From Bombardia bombarda (Eukaryota; Ascomycota; Sordariomycetes; Sordariales; Lasiosphaeriaceae), in assembly GCA_030512295.1 (NCBI GenBank), contig JAULSR010000001.1, forward strand, positions 8,951,001-9,015,000: DNA of 64,000 nt. Direction: 5' to 3'. The notes beneath the pieces are model-generated. The model was not told the DNA's origin. It searched no databases and worked only from the letters and a program-made list of their open reading frames with translations. Positions 1 through 12,198 of the stretch are shown piece after piece (the stretch's first letter is position 1; the number at the start of each line of letters is the position of its first letter). A program made the position numbers and the translations under genes.

Positions 1-3000
1 TCAAGCAATAGAGATTTCACTCTGGCTTAGGGAATGGTGACTTATTACTGACAAGGCCAGCTCTTACTCAGCCAGATGATGTATCGTCGCCGAGAAAGCC
101 CGAGACTGAGGGATGACAACCGAGCCGGTGCACACCCACGATGCAGCCCTGGCTCGTTTGCTAGTTTGGTACTCAGCTGCCCATTTTGGGGAATGTTCAG
201 GACTTGTCACATACATATGACTTCTGGAAGATGGCGTTTATAGAATCGACACCAATGTCTTTTGTTTGAGATTCTACGCCTAAAGGAAATAATTTAAATA
301 GCTTTGACCCCAACCCTAGATTCAAATACCAAACTAACAAATAACCTCAAACCCCATTACTTAAAAGGTGAAAAGGAAGGGACATGCAAAAATGGTAACT
401 TAGAAATGGTACCTATGTACCTCAACGGAGGTTAGGTTCTGCTCGTTTCCTAGCACGGAAGAGCGTATGGTGTAATGTACGGTGTAATGTACTGGACGGT
501 GCACACTACGAGATACAAGGTACATTGGACGGACGCCTTACCATACATGAATTACGATCCGGGGAGGTGCCTGAGAGTTACAGCCGTCGCATCGCCGTGA
601 ACCGGAGTCTGGGCTGTTGCGTTGGTGTCCAGCATGACCATGGTGCTCATGGGAGCCCATCTCGTCTGATCACGCAGCTCAGCCTGGCACTGGCGCTCTG
701 GCGGGCGCTCTGGCGGGCGCTCTGGCCAGGGAGGTCTGTGACTTCTCTTGTTTTTTTGGTTTTTTTTTTTTGGTAAAAGGGGGAACGGACCCGGGGGGTT
801 GTGGGGAGTGGGGGTTGAATCGAAACGGGGAAGCGCTAGGAGCCTGCACTCCCCCAGGTTTGTGACTTTGGCGACTTCGTGTGTTGCCTGTTGAGCAACT
901 GTCATCCTACAGGTCCCAACGTTTCTTTTTTCCCTCCCGCGCTCTCTAGTACGGTACAAAGTATGAGGTGTGCTCATCTCTTTTCAGCCTAGTCCATCTT
1001 TTGCGAATTCCCGTCTCTTGCTCCGCGTCGGCAAGAAGCACCCCAGGCGGCTCCCTCCCAGAGGCAGGCGCGAGGGAGGTCAGAGAAAACGTGGGACGTG
1101 GCTCCAGCAATCTAGGGGGTGGCACCAGTATAGATAAGACGCAGAGTGTGGAGGTGCCCAGACCCCAGAGTCCAGAGCTGATTGATTCCCTAACGCCCTG
1201 ACGATGACGCCCGATTGAACAAGTTGGAGGCTCGGGAACTCATCTGCCTCCATTTCGTTCTTCCCTGAGGTTATTATCCCACGAGATCCGCCGCTTCTTT
1301 TCATTCCATGCCCTCTGGAACATACTCTTTAGAATCCTACCCATGCTGCCAAATCCCACTAACAAACTCCCCTTCCCAGGTGACGGGACGACTACCTAAG
1401 GTAGTTCTCCCTGGATGAACCGAGCCTGTTGCCTCCTGCAGGGTGAGGACAAGTGTGATACGCAACGACGGCCCAAATCATGCTTTGCGCTGCCACCAAA
1501 ATAACAATACGTCAAAGGTGCGGATGGATAGGATACCTAGTAATAAGCGCTGCAGCAGGCTCGGTGGCTCGGTGGCTCGCTAAAAAAGTTGGAGAACGGT
1601 TCCCCTTTCCCCAGGTCAAGGGCCTTATCGCGCGTCAACCGAAATCCGGGGTAATCTCGCGCTGCAACTTGCAACCTACGTAGGTACCCTCAGTATTGTA
1701 CCTACCCTGCCCGCCACGGCCAAACTAAAACGATCCTCGTCCTCTGATAAATACATGCTTCAGCGTCGCCAAGGGGGTGCTTCAGGACGCGCGCGTCCAT
1801 CCTCGATGAAAGCTGGGTCTTGGACTGAGGACAGAGAAAATCATCAGCGACTCAGAATTGCATTGGATTTTTCACTCCTCAACAACAAAGCGTGGGGGTC
1901 CTTGGTCACACAGTTTGAGCTGCGCCTGCGCTTTATCATTGCCCACCAACTCCCACCGCCAGGCAAAGCCAGATCTCTGCCCCCATGGGAAACAGACCAC
2001 GGGACGTTACAACTTACGGCATCTGGGGTATGCTGTTGGGTTGGTGTTCACGGGACTGTCTTTGCGACTTGGGGGTTGTCGATGACAATTTTCTGCTTTC
2101 TTTTCCCCTTTGACCTGTCCTGAATAACAGCTTCCCAAAGTGCCCAAGCTTCGTTAGCCCATCTTCTAGTGTTTTTATAACTAGCCTGAATAGGCAACCC
2201 ACTCCCGGATTATTTCGGATTGTGAATGTTGGTCCTTGCTTGCGGCTCTTAGCTGCACCTTCCTCCACGGCGTTTGTCGTTCGTTCGGCTTGGAGTTTGT
2301 GTTTCGGGAGGAGGTGCGTGCCAAGACGAATATGTTCCTGGTACGGAGCATCTTCTCGCGAACGCAGCTGCCGTTGGATCTCTGGTACTGACGCTTTGGT
2401 CGCGCTTCGAAAACCCGGTTCTCACACATGACTTTCCTAAGGGAGGGTCAACCGTGATCCATGGATCCGCAGGCCATCCACGACGGATCGATATTTATTC
2501 GACAAGCCAGCCCTGGAAGGCAAAGCACCAAGCTCCAAGTCCCCAACAGGCTAACAGCCGAGGTGCCGGCTGGCGGGAGGGGACTTTCGACTTGGTCGAC
2601 GCTCCGGCTCTCCCATATCGGAGTCTCGAAATTTCTCCTCTTAGCCAACCAGCAGCCGGGATCATGGCAGTCAGCTCAGTGCTGACTCCCTGAGCGGCCG
2701 CGGCAGTGGAGGGAGGTGTCGCAATCAGCTTTCACTTTCAGCGCAAAATAAGGCAAGACAGGTACCCCCAAAAGCTGAGACGTGCCAGGGACTCCAGGGT
2801 GTCTGTCAGTGTCAGGCAGCCGCAGCCGGGCCGAACAGCCACGCCCACAATCCAGTCTCCAGTCAATCAAGCGACCTAAGTCCCTCCATAATCCAATTAA
2901 ATAAACCTCGATGCCCGACGTTCGACGTTATTGGGGGCTTGAGCTGTTTGTTTGTCCCGAGTCAGGCAGAGACCATCACCACTTTCCCCGTCTTGCCAGC

Positions 3001-6000
3001 CTCAACCCCAGTGGCCGTCGGTTTGGGACGGCTCTCCAGTTTTCCGGGGTAGCGGTCATGTCCACAGGCCAATCAATGGCACTTGGATCTGAAGTACCGA
3101 TTACACTCACTGTGGGTCCAGCAACAAACAACTGGAGACTGAAGGCGGTTTGCTTCAAACCCGAGGCTTCTTCTAATCAAAAAAAAAAAAAGCCACAAAG
3201 AGCCAAGACCAAGACAAACATCTCAAAGGAGTCAAAGCGCGCAAAAATCCAAGCATTATTACTGGTAGTGCGCACGGCTGACGGAGATATATTGGTACGA
3301 GGTAGAGATTGCTTCTTTCTTGCGCCGCTTGTCCTGCTAGGCTTCCTTGTTTGCCGGGGCAATCACAAGCAGAGCGCATCGGGCAATCTCGGCAGCCTTG
3401 CAGAGCTGAGGAGATGAAAATCCGACTTTCTTTTCCCACAGTCAGACTCACCGAGCAGAGTCCGAAAGAGCCTCCCGAGTCAGTCGCGACACCGAAGCAA
3501 ACAACCTGGGATTTTTCGTGCCATCGTGGGGTATCGCAACCCCAGCATACTCCACAGAAATGCCGAAAACGGAAAAAAAGACGGAAAATCTACATGTGTT
3601 GTGGGCTGTGGAGCGGTTTGTGGGAAAGAAAGATGGAAGCCACTTATCGCAGCAATGGTGCAGGGCGAACTCACCACGTCAGCTCTGCTTTTTGCTTACT
3701 ACCTAATCGGTCAATCTGCTAGGTACGCAGAAAACGCCTTGGCAATGTGGGAGCGACGATCAAGAACGGGCTAGACCGACTGCCTGGGCAGGCCGAGATC
3801 CGGCCACACTACTGAATGCTGTTCTTCAACCCCAGCAGGACGGAGGTCGTGCGGCGATAGGAGGCATTTATTTTACCCGACGGCTCCGCTGCGAGACGTT
3901 CCCTAGCTCCTGAGCATTTTGGGCCAAAAAAAAAAGAACAACACAGGACCATTCAGGGGTAGGGTTTTTTGCCCAATTGGCTTTTTTAACTCTTCTCCGC
4001 ATTGGGGACAAATTACCTTATACGAGCAAGCATCATAATTCTGCTATACCTGGCACATGGTTCCGTGGGTTGGTTCCCAGTGGGAAATGTCTCACAACTG
4101 TGCGTTGAATCCAGCACTGTCAGAACATATGGAAGGGCAGCGCTAATCATTTAACAACGAACGCACAGATGCTGGAGCGCGACAGATTTTGCGGAACTCG
4201 GGGCCTGGACGAGCTTTCCCCATCTTCGCGAGAAGTGACGAGCCGAGTCTCACCGAAGGAGCTCGGCATAACAGCGCGGCTCGTGGAATTTAATTTTTTT
4301 TTTTGTCGTTTTCTTTTTTTCCCCTTTGATTGCCCCTTTTTATCTGCATTTTTTGCGTGTTGTGGTCTCATCTAACTATCGGCCGGACAGGGGGATAAGA
4401 GACCAGTGATTAGTGAGCGGATCATGGTCTGTCCGGAACTTCCGACGCCAATGGACAAGGCAATCCTTTACTCGTCAATCGGGATCGGTAGGGAGGTAGG
4501 GAGAAGGGACGGGAGTCGGCTTTGTTTGTCTGTCTCCTTTTTCTCGCCCATGTCCCTGAAAACGTAATGCCTGCCAACCCTGTCTCGAGCCTGCCCAACC
4601 CTGTCCTGTTCTGCCCCTCCGATCACATGCAAGAAAATCTCCGAACCTGCAAACCTCCAAACCTCCAGAAAGTTCATGTGTTTGTTTGCGAGCTTGTAGT
4701 CAAAGATAGGAACGGGTGTCTATTCTCCGAACAAGAATTTCCGCATGGGAGTGATGTCAGGGCGCCCAGACAAGTCCCCGGCTTTCACTGCAAGGAGCAA
4801 GGAAGTACGGATGCTAGTTAGCAGGCATCCGTCCTCTATCCGTTCTATCAAGACTTCAACAGACGTGTTGAAACCACCTGCAGACACGAACACACTACGT
4901 ACACGTAGCCACCTAATTACGTACGTGCGTGTCTCTGCTTGTGTCTGTGTGTCTCTGTGTACCTTGCAGAAAAAGAAACATTAAGGCAGCCAACCCCGAG
5001 CAAGCGCTACGCATGCACTGACGAGACTTGCATTTTGCGAGATCGATCTCTGGTAAGATGTTCCGCGCATAACGCATTGCCGATACGTAGAGTTAGTTTT
5101 TTTTTTTTGGGGGGGGGGGGGGGGGTGCGAGAGAGCCGGGAAAACGGCTAGATTGCTCCCTCGCTTTCCCCACTCAGGCGGTAGGTATGTTGGGGAAATT
5201 TTGCAAGCCTCCAAAATCCTCGGCCAAGAAAGAGGAATTCTTGATATTTTGTATTTTTGTTCGACTTTTTTGGCGTTGAAACGGCGCTATGCTAGGCATA
5301 CTTATACTCTGCAAATCTGGGGCTCGGGTGGCTTTTCCGACAAGCGTCAGTCGGTTCCGTTCCCGTCGCGTCCACGTCACGGTCGGGGGAGGGAGAGCCG
5401 CCTGCTTGCCTGCCTGCCAGCGTGGATCCCTCTCTCGTTTTCTCTTTTCTTTTTTGATAACGACGCATGCAATTTGGCACTACTGTGTACTGATACGTGG
5501 TAATTCTGGCGTGTGCTATTATTTCGCCATTGGGTCGCTCTTTCCCCTTTTCCGATAGTTTGTCAACAGCGAGCGGATGGTGGTACGGTTCGGCCACCCA
5601 GTCAGGCCATGTGAAACACGAGAACAAAGCTGCCCTGGTTGCAGCTTCTCTCGTAAGAGACATGTCATTATATCATATGTTTGCCGTCACACCGCCAGCC
5701 AGCCAGCCGGCGGTCAATCGGTGGTTCGGCCGGGCTCTTTCTTTGTAATCGACAACGCACGGCAACGTATCGAGGTCGAATGGCGCAACATTGGTGACGG
5801 AACGCACAAGATAAGACTACAGTACTAGCGCTGCTCTCCCATCCGCCCCCCCCCCCCATGTTTTCCCCGTAGTATTTCCCCATTGTCGTTAGTGCAGTTT
5901 ACATTATGATTTTCTTGGAAAGAAGCGGCAATGGAAGACAGCTTGCGTATGTGTGTGTGTGTTGGTAGGCGGTGTTTGTGTGGTACACGCTAGAGGAAAG

Positions 6001-7349
6001 GTAGGAAGGCAGGTAACGACGTAACAGTGCACACATTAGACAACACTAAACCGAAATGTGGTTACCGAAGGCCTGTTCTTGACTTTCTCTTGCCTTTTAA
6101 TCTTCCCCTCCCCCACGGGGGAGATGTTGGCAGGTTTGGTTGGATGGGGCTTAGTGACAGCCGAAATGCTATTTTGGAAATCTGTCCTGCCATCCAACCA
6201 CCCGCCCACGATGTTGAAGGCGGAGGAGGGGGTGGGAGGTAGGAAGTGGGAAGTGGCAGAGAAATGGCATTTCATCCCATCCACACATCCCGCCGAGCTG
6301 GAGCCGAGGACCTTGGCTTCGGAGCCGAGTATTTTTCTGGACATTTATCTTTTTCTTGATGATGCATGCATGAGCATTCCAAGAATTAGTTTCTTTTGCC
6401 CCTATCCTATCGAGCATGGCATACCTGCTTTAGACTAATACGGGTACGTTGCGGAGAATAAATACGATTCATATGTAACCGACCTGCCGACCCCCGTGGA
6501 TCGGTTATTTGCAGTCTACCGGGTACCTAGTGGCTCTCTCCAGCTGCTGTCATATGTCATCGATCGGCCTTTTCCCCCCATCTCCCCGCCACGGCCCATG
6601 CGACGCGACGTGGCAAACCATTGGACTGGGACCGAGAGAGAGGAGGGTAGAGATTTGAAACGGAAAAGCTGGGCTCAGCCACTATCCGTCGGGAGTATTA
6701 AAACTCCAGGCATACGCATAATAAGTCCGAGTCCGCCGCCGCCGCCGCCGCTGGCGCCGCAAAACTAAGCTCGCTCGGTACCTTGTAGCCCAAGATAAGC
6801 AGAAAGAAAAATACCGAAAATACCCAAGATGGAAACCAGTTGATCGATGCTGGACGATGCTCGCTGCCAGCCAGCCAGCTGTCGTTGATCCTCCTCCAGC
6901 CTTGACGTCGATCACTACAGTTTATCTAACTTTTTCTATCCGATGGCATCATACATCATGATCTGAGATTTTCCATATCTCAGGAATTTGCTCGAACTAA
7001 GATGCGGAAGTCGCGCCTTGAGACAACGTTACGTAGCCGCGCAGATCGAGCAGGAACGATTCACACTGGAAGTGGTGTAAAATGCGATTAGATAAGCAGG
7101 CTGGCCAGCGCACGTGTCTGGCTGGGAATGCGACACGCCCAGCGCCGCGCCCGCTTCCCGCTCCCCCTCAATCCCAATCCCAAATCCCCGTCCCCCACAC
7201 CACAACACACCACACCATTCACGGCTGTCACCACGCCACGCCCGCAATCCTGCATCTCAAAGAGTAAAATACCTAGCGACTCCGCCCTATTGAAGATAGA
7301 CATCCTGGCCATCTAAGGCCAAGCTGCAAAGGGATTGATCACATCACTG
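1..7349. other. Long gene-poor region
   Basis: No gene model could be supported over about 7.3 kb on either strand. Open frames here are short, compositionally odd and have no recognisable motif or convincing splice structure. The stretch holds pyrimidine-rich tracts, a 12-nt direct repeat (about 691-724), a T12G17 run (5097-5125), a C12 run (about 5846-5857) and short CA/GT-rich patches. It may be a long upstream regulatory region or hold non-coding transcripts; this is inference. Confidence 0.5.
5097..5125 (+). repeat. T12-G17 homopolymer tract
   Basis: Twelve T are followed directly by seventeen G. Such a run is prone to length error in sequencing and could form a G-quadruplex-like structure. 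No coding frame depends on it. Confidence 0.9.
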
Positions 7350-8944
7350 ATGGACTACCATGCCATCCACGGCCACGATGTAGTGAGCTTCGACCTGCCC
7401 TCGACCCGTATGTTGTTTACTCTGTCGCTTTACCCCTTTTTCTGTACAACAGACGGACAAATAATACAACTGGCAACTGACTCCGTCGCCAGATCGCCTC
7501 CCCACAGTCTCGGCTGCCCAGGCCCTAGAGGAATTTCACGGCAGCGAGCTCAACTCGGTGCCCACTGGGCTTGCTGCCCTCGATGCAGCACTCAACCCTG
7601 GTCTGACTGGCGGGGGTGTGCAAAAGGGCCATGTAACAGAGATATGGGGCCCTCCCGGCGTTGGCAAGACCGCCTTTGGGTATGTTTATCCCATCAGCTG
7701 TTTATTCATTCACCCATTCACTTGCTTGCTCCTCTACTCAAACTCATCCATTCATACAGAATCCAACTTGCTGCCAACTGCCTAAATAAAGGCAAGGGCA
7801 TTGTGTGGGTAGGTCCGTCCATCCGCCCCTTTCTTCCAGCGTAAAGGGGGAGCAATCGTTTCTCATTGTTGTGGTAACACAGATGGCTTTCACCGCCTCC
7901 CTACCCAACGCCTGCAGGCGGCAGTCAGTTCAGTACAGTCGAGCTCGGATATAGCCACTGATGTCGAGAATGAGCAGCTGACCCCTGCTAACAAGCTGGC
8001 GCTGCTCACGCACTACACATGCCCCACTCTCCCTCACCTCATCGCCCTATTATGTCGGCCTACGGCGGCTTGCATCCCTCGCACAACCTCTTTAGTAGTG
8101 GTTGATGCCCTCTCAGCCCTCCTCAGCCATGCCTTTCCAAAGACTCAAGAGCCAAGGGGCGCCGCTGCGAATGCCCGGGGCAACACGCCTAAAGGTGGGT
8201 AGGTGGCTGGCTTATTTATTCTTATGAAGAAGAAGACTAACTCTTCACCTCAGGACCATCACAATCTGCCCGCCGGCTTCAGGTCATCCAGTACATCATC
8301 AGTAGCCTTCAGAAGCTTGCTGCCACGCGCGACGTAGCCATAGTCGTGCTTACAGAGTGCGCCACCAAGATGCAGGCGGGGCGCGGTGCGACCCTAGTGC
8401 CCGCCATTAATGCCACCGTCTGGGAGCAAGGCGTTTCTACTCGGCTCGTACTTTTTCGAGACTGGGTCCAGGTTGATGAAAGAGCCGCCGACGCGACGCG
8501 CAGCGTGCGGTTCGCAGCCATCCAAAAGCTCAATGGTAAGGGGGTGGCTCTAATGGTATGCAGCTCGACACTATATGTGCTTTTGAGATTGAGTCGCATG
8601 GGCTGGTGGCCGTGGACTTGGATGCTACCCAGCAGCAGCAGACGCCCAGCGGTGCGTTGCTGTCGACCCCAGCGCCCAAGAGGAAGCTGGATGATACCAA
8701 TTTTGAGATTGCCGATAGTGAGGATGATGAGGATTATGGCTGGCAGGATGATGATGAGGAGGTGCTCCCGCCGAATCCGTCGCAGTGGCAGGGGAGTGAA
8801 GATTTGTTGTTGGGGCAGGTGCCGGCTGGGAGTGACGACGAAACGGGGTCCAGTCCTGACGGGCAGGCGGTTGAGGCTCTTGGCGACGAGGGCCAGGAGT
8901 CTGAAGTTGGCGATGACGGGAGGAATCATGTCCCAGCAGCATAA
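7350..8944 (+). CDS. Rad55/Rhp55-like RecA-family recombination ATPase
   Basis: Likely a Rad51 paralogue that helps load Rad51 during homologous recombination in the nucleus. Proposed exons are 7350-7407, 7493-7679, 7760-7812, 7883-8194 and 8254-8535, plus a last coding segment ending at the TAA at 8942-8944. Seen: Walker A GPPGVGKT just before the second intron, then a strand ending in IVWVDGFH after it, a Walker B-like LVVVDALSALL, and an acidic tail with KRKLDD, FEIADSEDD and QWQGSEDLLL, which I associate with filamentous-fungal Rad55-type proteins. The intron after IVWV needs a weak GTCCGT donor to keep frame. The join near 8536-8632 is unresolved: the frame before it and the acidic tail differ, and the GTAAGG donor at 8536 has no in-phase acceptor. 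A GTATGC donor at 8556 with an AG at 8593 or 8632 keeps frame. A Rad51C or XRCC3-type paralogue is the main alternative. Confidence 0.8.
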
Positions 8945-9222
8945 TTTGGAGCACGGATTCTTAGCAACGGGCTCTGTCTGGTCAACAGCATAGGGAATTA
9001 CCTCCCCCTCAAGAGATACTGATCACGGATCTCAACACTACCCTCGGACTTACGACACATAACATAGTAGCTAGAATATGTTCCTACAACAGAGACGGGG
9101 AGCCGGAACACATTATCACGACGATCACCCAAAAGTCGCCACGACTAGGGCCAAGAGCGTTTTGGCTGAAAGCTAGACAACACCGACCATGGGTTTGAAG
9201 CGTGCATGATAGCATGCCAATT

Positions 9223-9573
9223 CTAAGCCCCTGGCAGCATGGTCAAGAAGGGCGTTCTTCTTACAAATGCATATGCACTCAATACCGACGAGGACAAGGA
9301 TCTGGCGTCTGCCAGGAGACGGCTGTATTTATTCCAATCGACGATGCCAACCACGGATCGGGCAATGTTCCACAGCATGGGATCTGCTAAATCGATAATG
9401 GCCAGGAAGAGCGTTCTCACGAGTGCAAACTACAGAGAAAGCTATATTGCACCGACCCATGGATTGGACAGGGCACAGCACGAGTTGAGACCTTACATGT
9501 CCATGACTGCATGGAGTTTTCCAAAAGCAGCAAGGATGAGGAGGATACAGTCGATTGCGACAACAAGCATCAT
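9223..9573 (-). CDS. Possible small hydrophobic protein (weak)
   Basis: Two minus-strand segments can be joined by a GT-AG intron at 9416-9496: 9573-9497 (a hydrophobic start with VVAIDCILLILAAFG) and 9415-9223 (LFLAIIDLADPMLWNIAR and a short basic tail). The result would be 89 residues with one or two membrane segments. No family is recognised. The acceptor (TGAG) is poor, and overlapping plus-strand frames of similar length exist. This may be chance. Confidence 0.15.
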
Positions 9574-10744
9574 TTTGATACTCAGTTATCGTCGCAGCAA
9601 TGATTCCCCATTGGCACTCAAGTGTTGTAAATATGTCGCCCGAACAGGATTGGCCAGGAATTGCGGATAGAGTCGAGGCCGTTCGACCGCCATATTTCAT
9701 CCCGGCTATCGATACCAGAATCTGGCCTTCCCCAGCCCCAGCTCTTTTGAAATTGGTCGGCCAAATGCCGAGCCAGGCTCAGTTCCGCCGCTCTCTCTAC
9801 CTAACCGAGCCTTCTGAGCAGGCCATAATCATACCAGAACTACATATCTTGTCGGGCAAAACTTCGGCCGCAATCAACCGAAGAAGCATGCTGGCTCCTG
9901 CTGCTGCTGCTGTGCCATGCCCAAAGCGTTTGCAAGGTTTCATTGGGATTGGGTCGGCCGGGATACCCAAGCCCCACTGTCGCCAGCCAGTCTGTCAGTC
10001 ATACAGGCAAACAGCTACGATCGTGATCTCTGATGGAGAAGTGGGATGGAAATGCTACATCAGCGGCGGTTGTGGATCCATTGAAACAGAGAGAAATGCG
10101 AAACGGAAGGTGAGGAGGTGAGGCGAGGTGAGGTGAGCGACTGAGCGAACGGGCGGCTCATGAAAACTAGTCCGAGCGGGCGTCAGTCAGCCAGCCGCGT
10201 CGCTGCCTCCCCTCAGTCGGACCGCGCCCTCGTATGGCTCATTGGTGTTTTATTGTTCGCGGGCCTTTTGAATGGGCGTCATACCGGCAGCGGGAAGCTT
10301 TGCGACGGGCGGGCAGGCGGCTGGTCCTGCGAGGTCTAACCGGCGAGAACGATGAGAGCGATGCCGCCGTTTCGGCTGCGGAAATTCTTCGGCACGATGG
10401 GCACGGTAGGCACGAGAGAATGGATACATGGGATATGCAGTGGCGCGGCAGAAGAGAATCCTTTTGTTTCTTTTGCTGGATAAGGAGATTTGAACCGTTG
10501 TTGCAATGCAGGCAAGCAAGCAGGCAGGCAGGCCACGCACACACATCTCTCTCTCATTTTTACTATGGCGGACAACGGACACGGCATGACGGGCTGATTG
10601 ATACGCGCGCGGGCGTATGTACCAAAGTTTTAGCCACGGTGGTTGGACCGCCGACAAGCCGCGGTATGTGATGTTGCATCGCAGATCTCGCTTCTAGACC
10701 CTTTCTCGATGCAATGCGATGCTGGCCAGATGTGAGATGGATGA

Positions 10745-10767
10745 GTGTGTGTGTGTGTGTGTGTGTG
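10745..10767. repeat. GT dinucleotide microsatellite
   Basis: An uninterrupted GT run of about 11.5 units in non-coding DNA. Confidence 0.95.
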
Positions 10768-11954
10768 CCCCGCGGATGCAGCATTAGCCAAGCCGACAGA
10801 CTGGCCGACAGACCGACACTCATCACTCCTCACTCCGTACTCTGCAATGGCCGCTTGATTCGGAGAAATAGCAACACACGGTGGCCCCTTGGCTGGCTGG
10901 TCGGTGAGCTTAAACCTTGCTTTCCGAGTTGCCATTGCGCTTGCAACGAGCAGCGGATGCGACACTGATTTTATGTGTTTGTGTGTCAAGATTGGCAGTT
11001 ACTTGTCAGTCCATAGTCGTCAGGTCCATTCAGCCTGCTGCATCTCATCTGGATGCATCTACGTCTGCATATGTCTTGTGTATATGTAGTAGCAATCTTT
11101 CTCGGTCGACGGCTCCCATTGTAGCTACTGTGCATGTACTCGGTATATTTTTATTGCATGTAGCGACCTTGTGTCTCGAATGCTCTAGATATTGTGTTGC
11201 ATGGTTCTAGACGGCCCTATCTCGCCGGTCGGCCTGCACCTACAGTACATACGGCGGAGCTTTCAGCATCACCGTCATTAGTAAACACAACGGTCAGGTA
11301 CCGATTTGTGCGTGAATGGATAGTAGGTGAGAGCTTGTAGTTTACGCGTCTCTTGATAGATACCTAGGTATGTAGGTACCCACCTTACCTTTGTATATTC
11401 TACCATGTATGTCGAGCGCCATTGAATGTACCCTTCCCCAACCATGTTTAAATGACAAACCATCTCCAAATAAAGCCATTCCCCCCCACCTCGACCCTGC
11501 CAAGACCATCCCGTCATCGAACGGACGGAACGATCTACAACGGCTGCGAGTGCGGATGCGGTGCGGCGCGGGGGGAGGCCTACACTAACCTACGACCTAC
11601 CTACCTTGTTAGCTTAGGTAGGTAGTAGCTCGAAACCTCGTGGGCACTTCTCTAGATTACTTTAGATACCTACCTACTACACACCATTTGTAACAGGTAT
11701 TATTTTCCGAATGGGTCATCTGAGTATGTCTATGTGTGATGAATGTAGGTTAGGTGTGCATCCCTTCTTCACACCGGTCGGCAGGGGTGTTGAACTTGAT
11801 ACACACAACTACTACCGTATACCTACCTTAGGTAAAGATGTGATTTTTCAAAACACATTGGTTGCAAAGGCCTTTGGTTGGGAGACATTGTGATGCGATG
11901 TCGTGGTGGCGGCGACGGCATGAATGATTGCGCGTTGCGTACCACACACACCGA

Positions 11955-11989
11955 ACACACACACACACACACACTCCCTCTCTCTCTCT
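11955..11989. repeat. AC then CT dinucleotide repeats
   Basis: An AC run of about ten units (11955-11974) is followed after a few bases by CT repeats (about 11977-11989). Non-coding. Confidence 0.9.
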
Positions 11990-12162
11990 GACAGAGGGAG
12001 ACAGGTATGCAAGGTGAGCTTCCGCGGCGTTACACAGATACGCATTGTGGTGTAGGAGGTATCCATTCAGAGGAGGTGATGGGCTTATACTGGGTTTTGG
12101 TTAAGTTCTGGGTGTGATGCATACCGTGTATGAGATGAGATTGGGGGGGAGGGGGGGAGGGG

Positions 12163-12198
12163 GGAGATGGAGATGGAGATGGAGATGGAGATGGAGAT
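12163..12198 (+). repeat. GGAGAT hexanucleotide repeat, six copies
   Basis: Six perfect tandem GGAGAT units follow a G-rich purine tract. Non-coding. Confidence 0.95.

Noticed and set aside
2911..3417. 168-codon frame in the gene-poor left region
   Set aside because: Contains a poly-Lys run from an A11 tract and no domain; composition is not gene-like.
9600..10121. 173-codon plus-strand frame
   Set aside because: No recognisable features; starts from a non-standard context and ends in random-looking sequence.
10745..12198. Clustered short repeats resembling an array
   Set aside because: They are simple microsatellites without spacers; not a CRISPR array, which is also not expected in a fungus.
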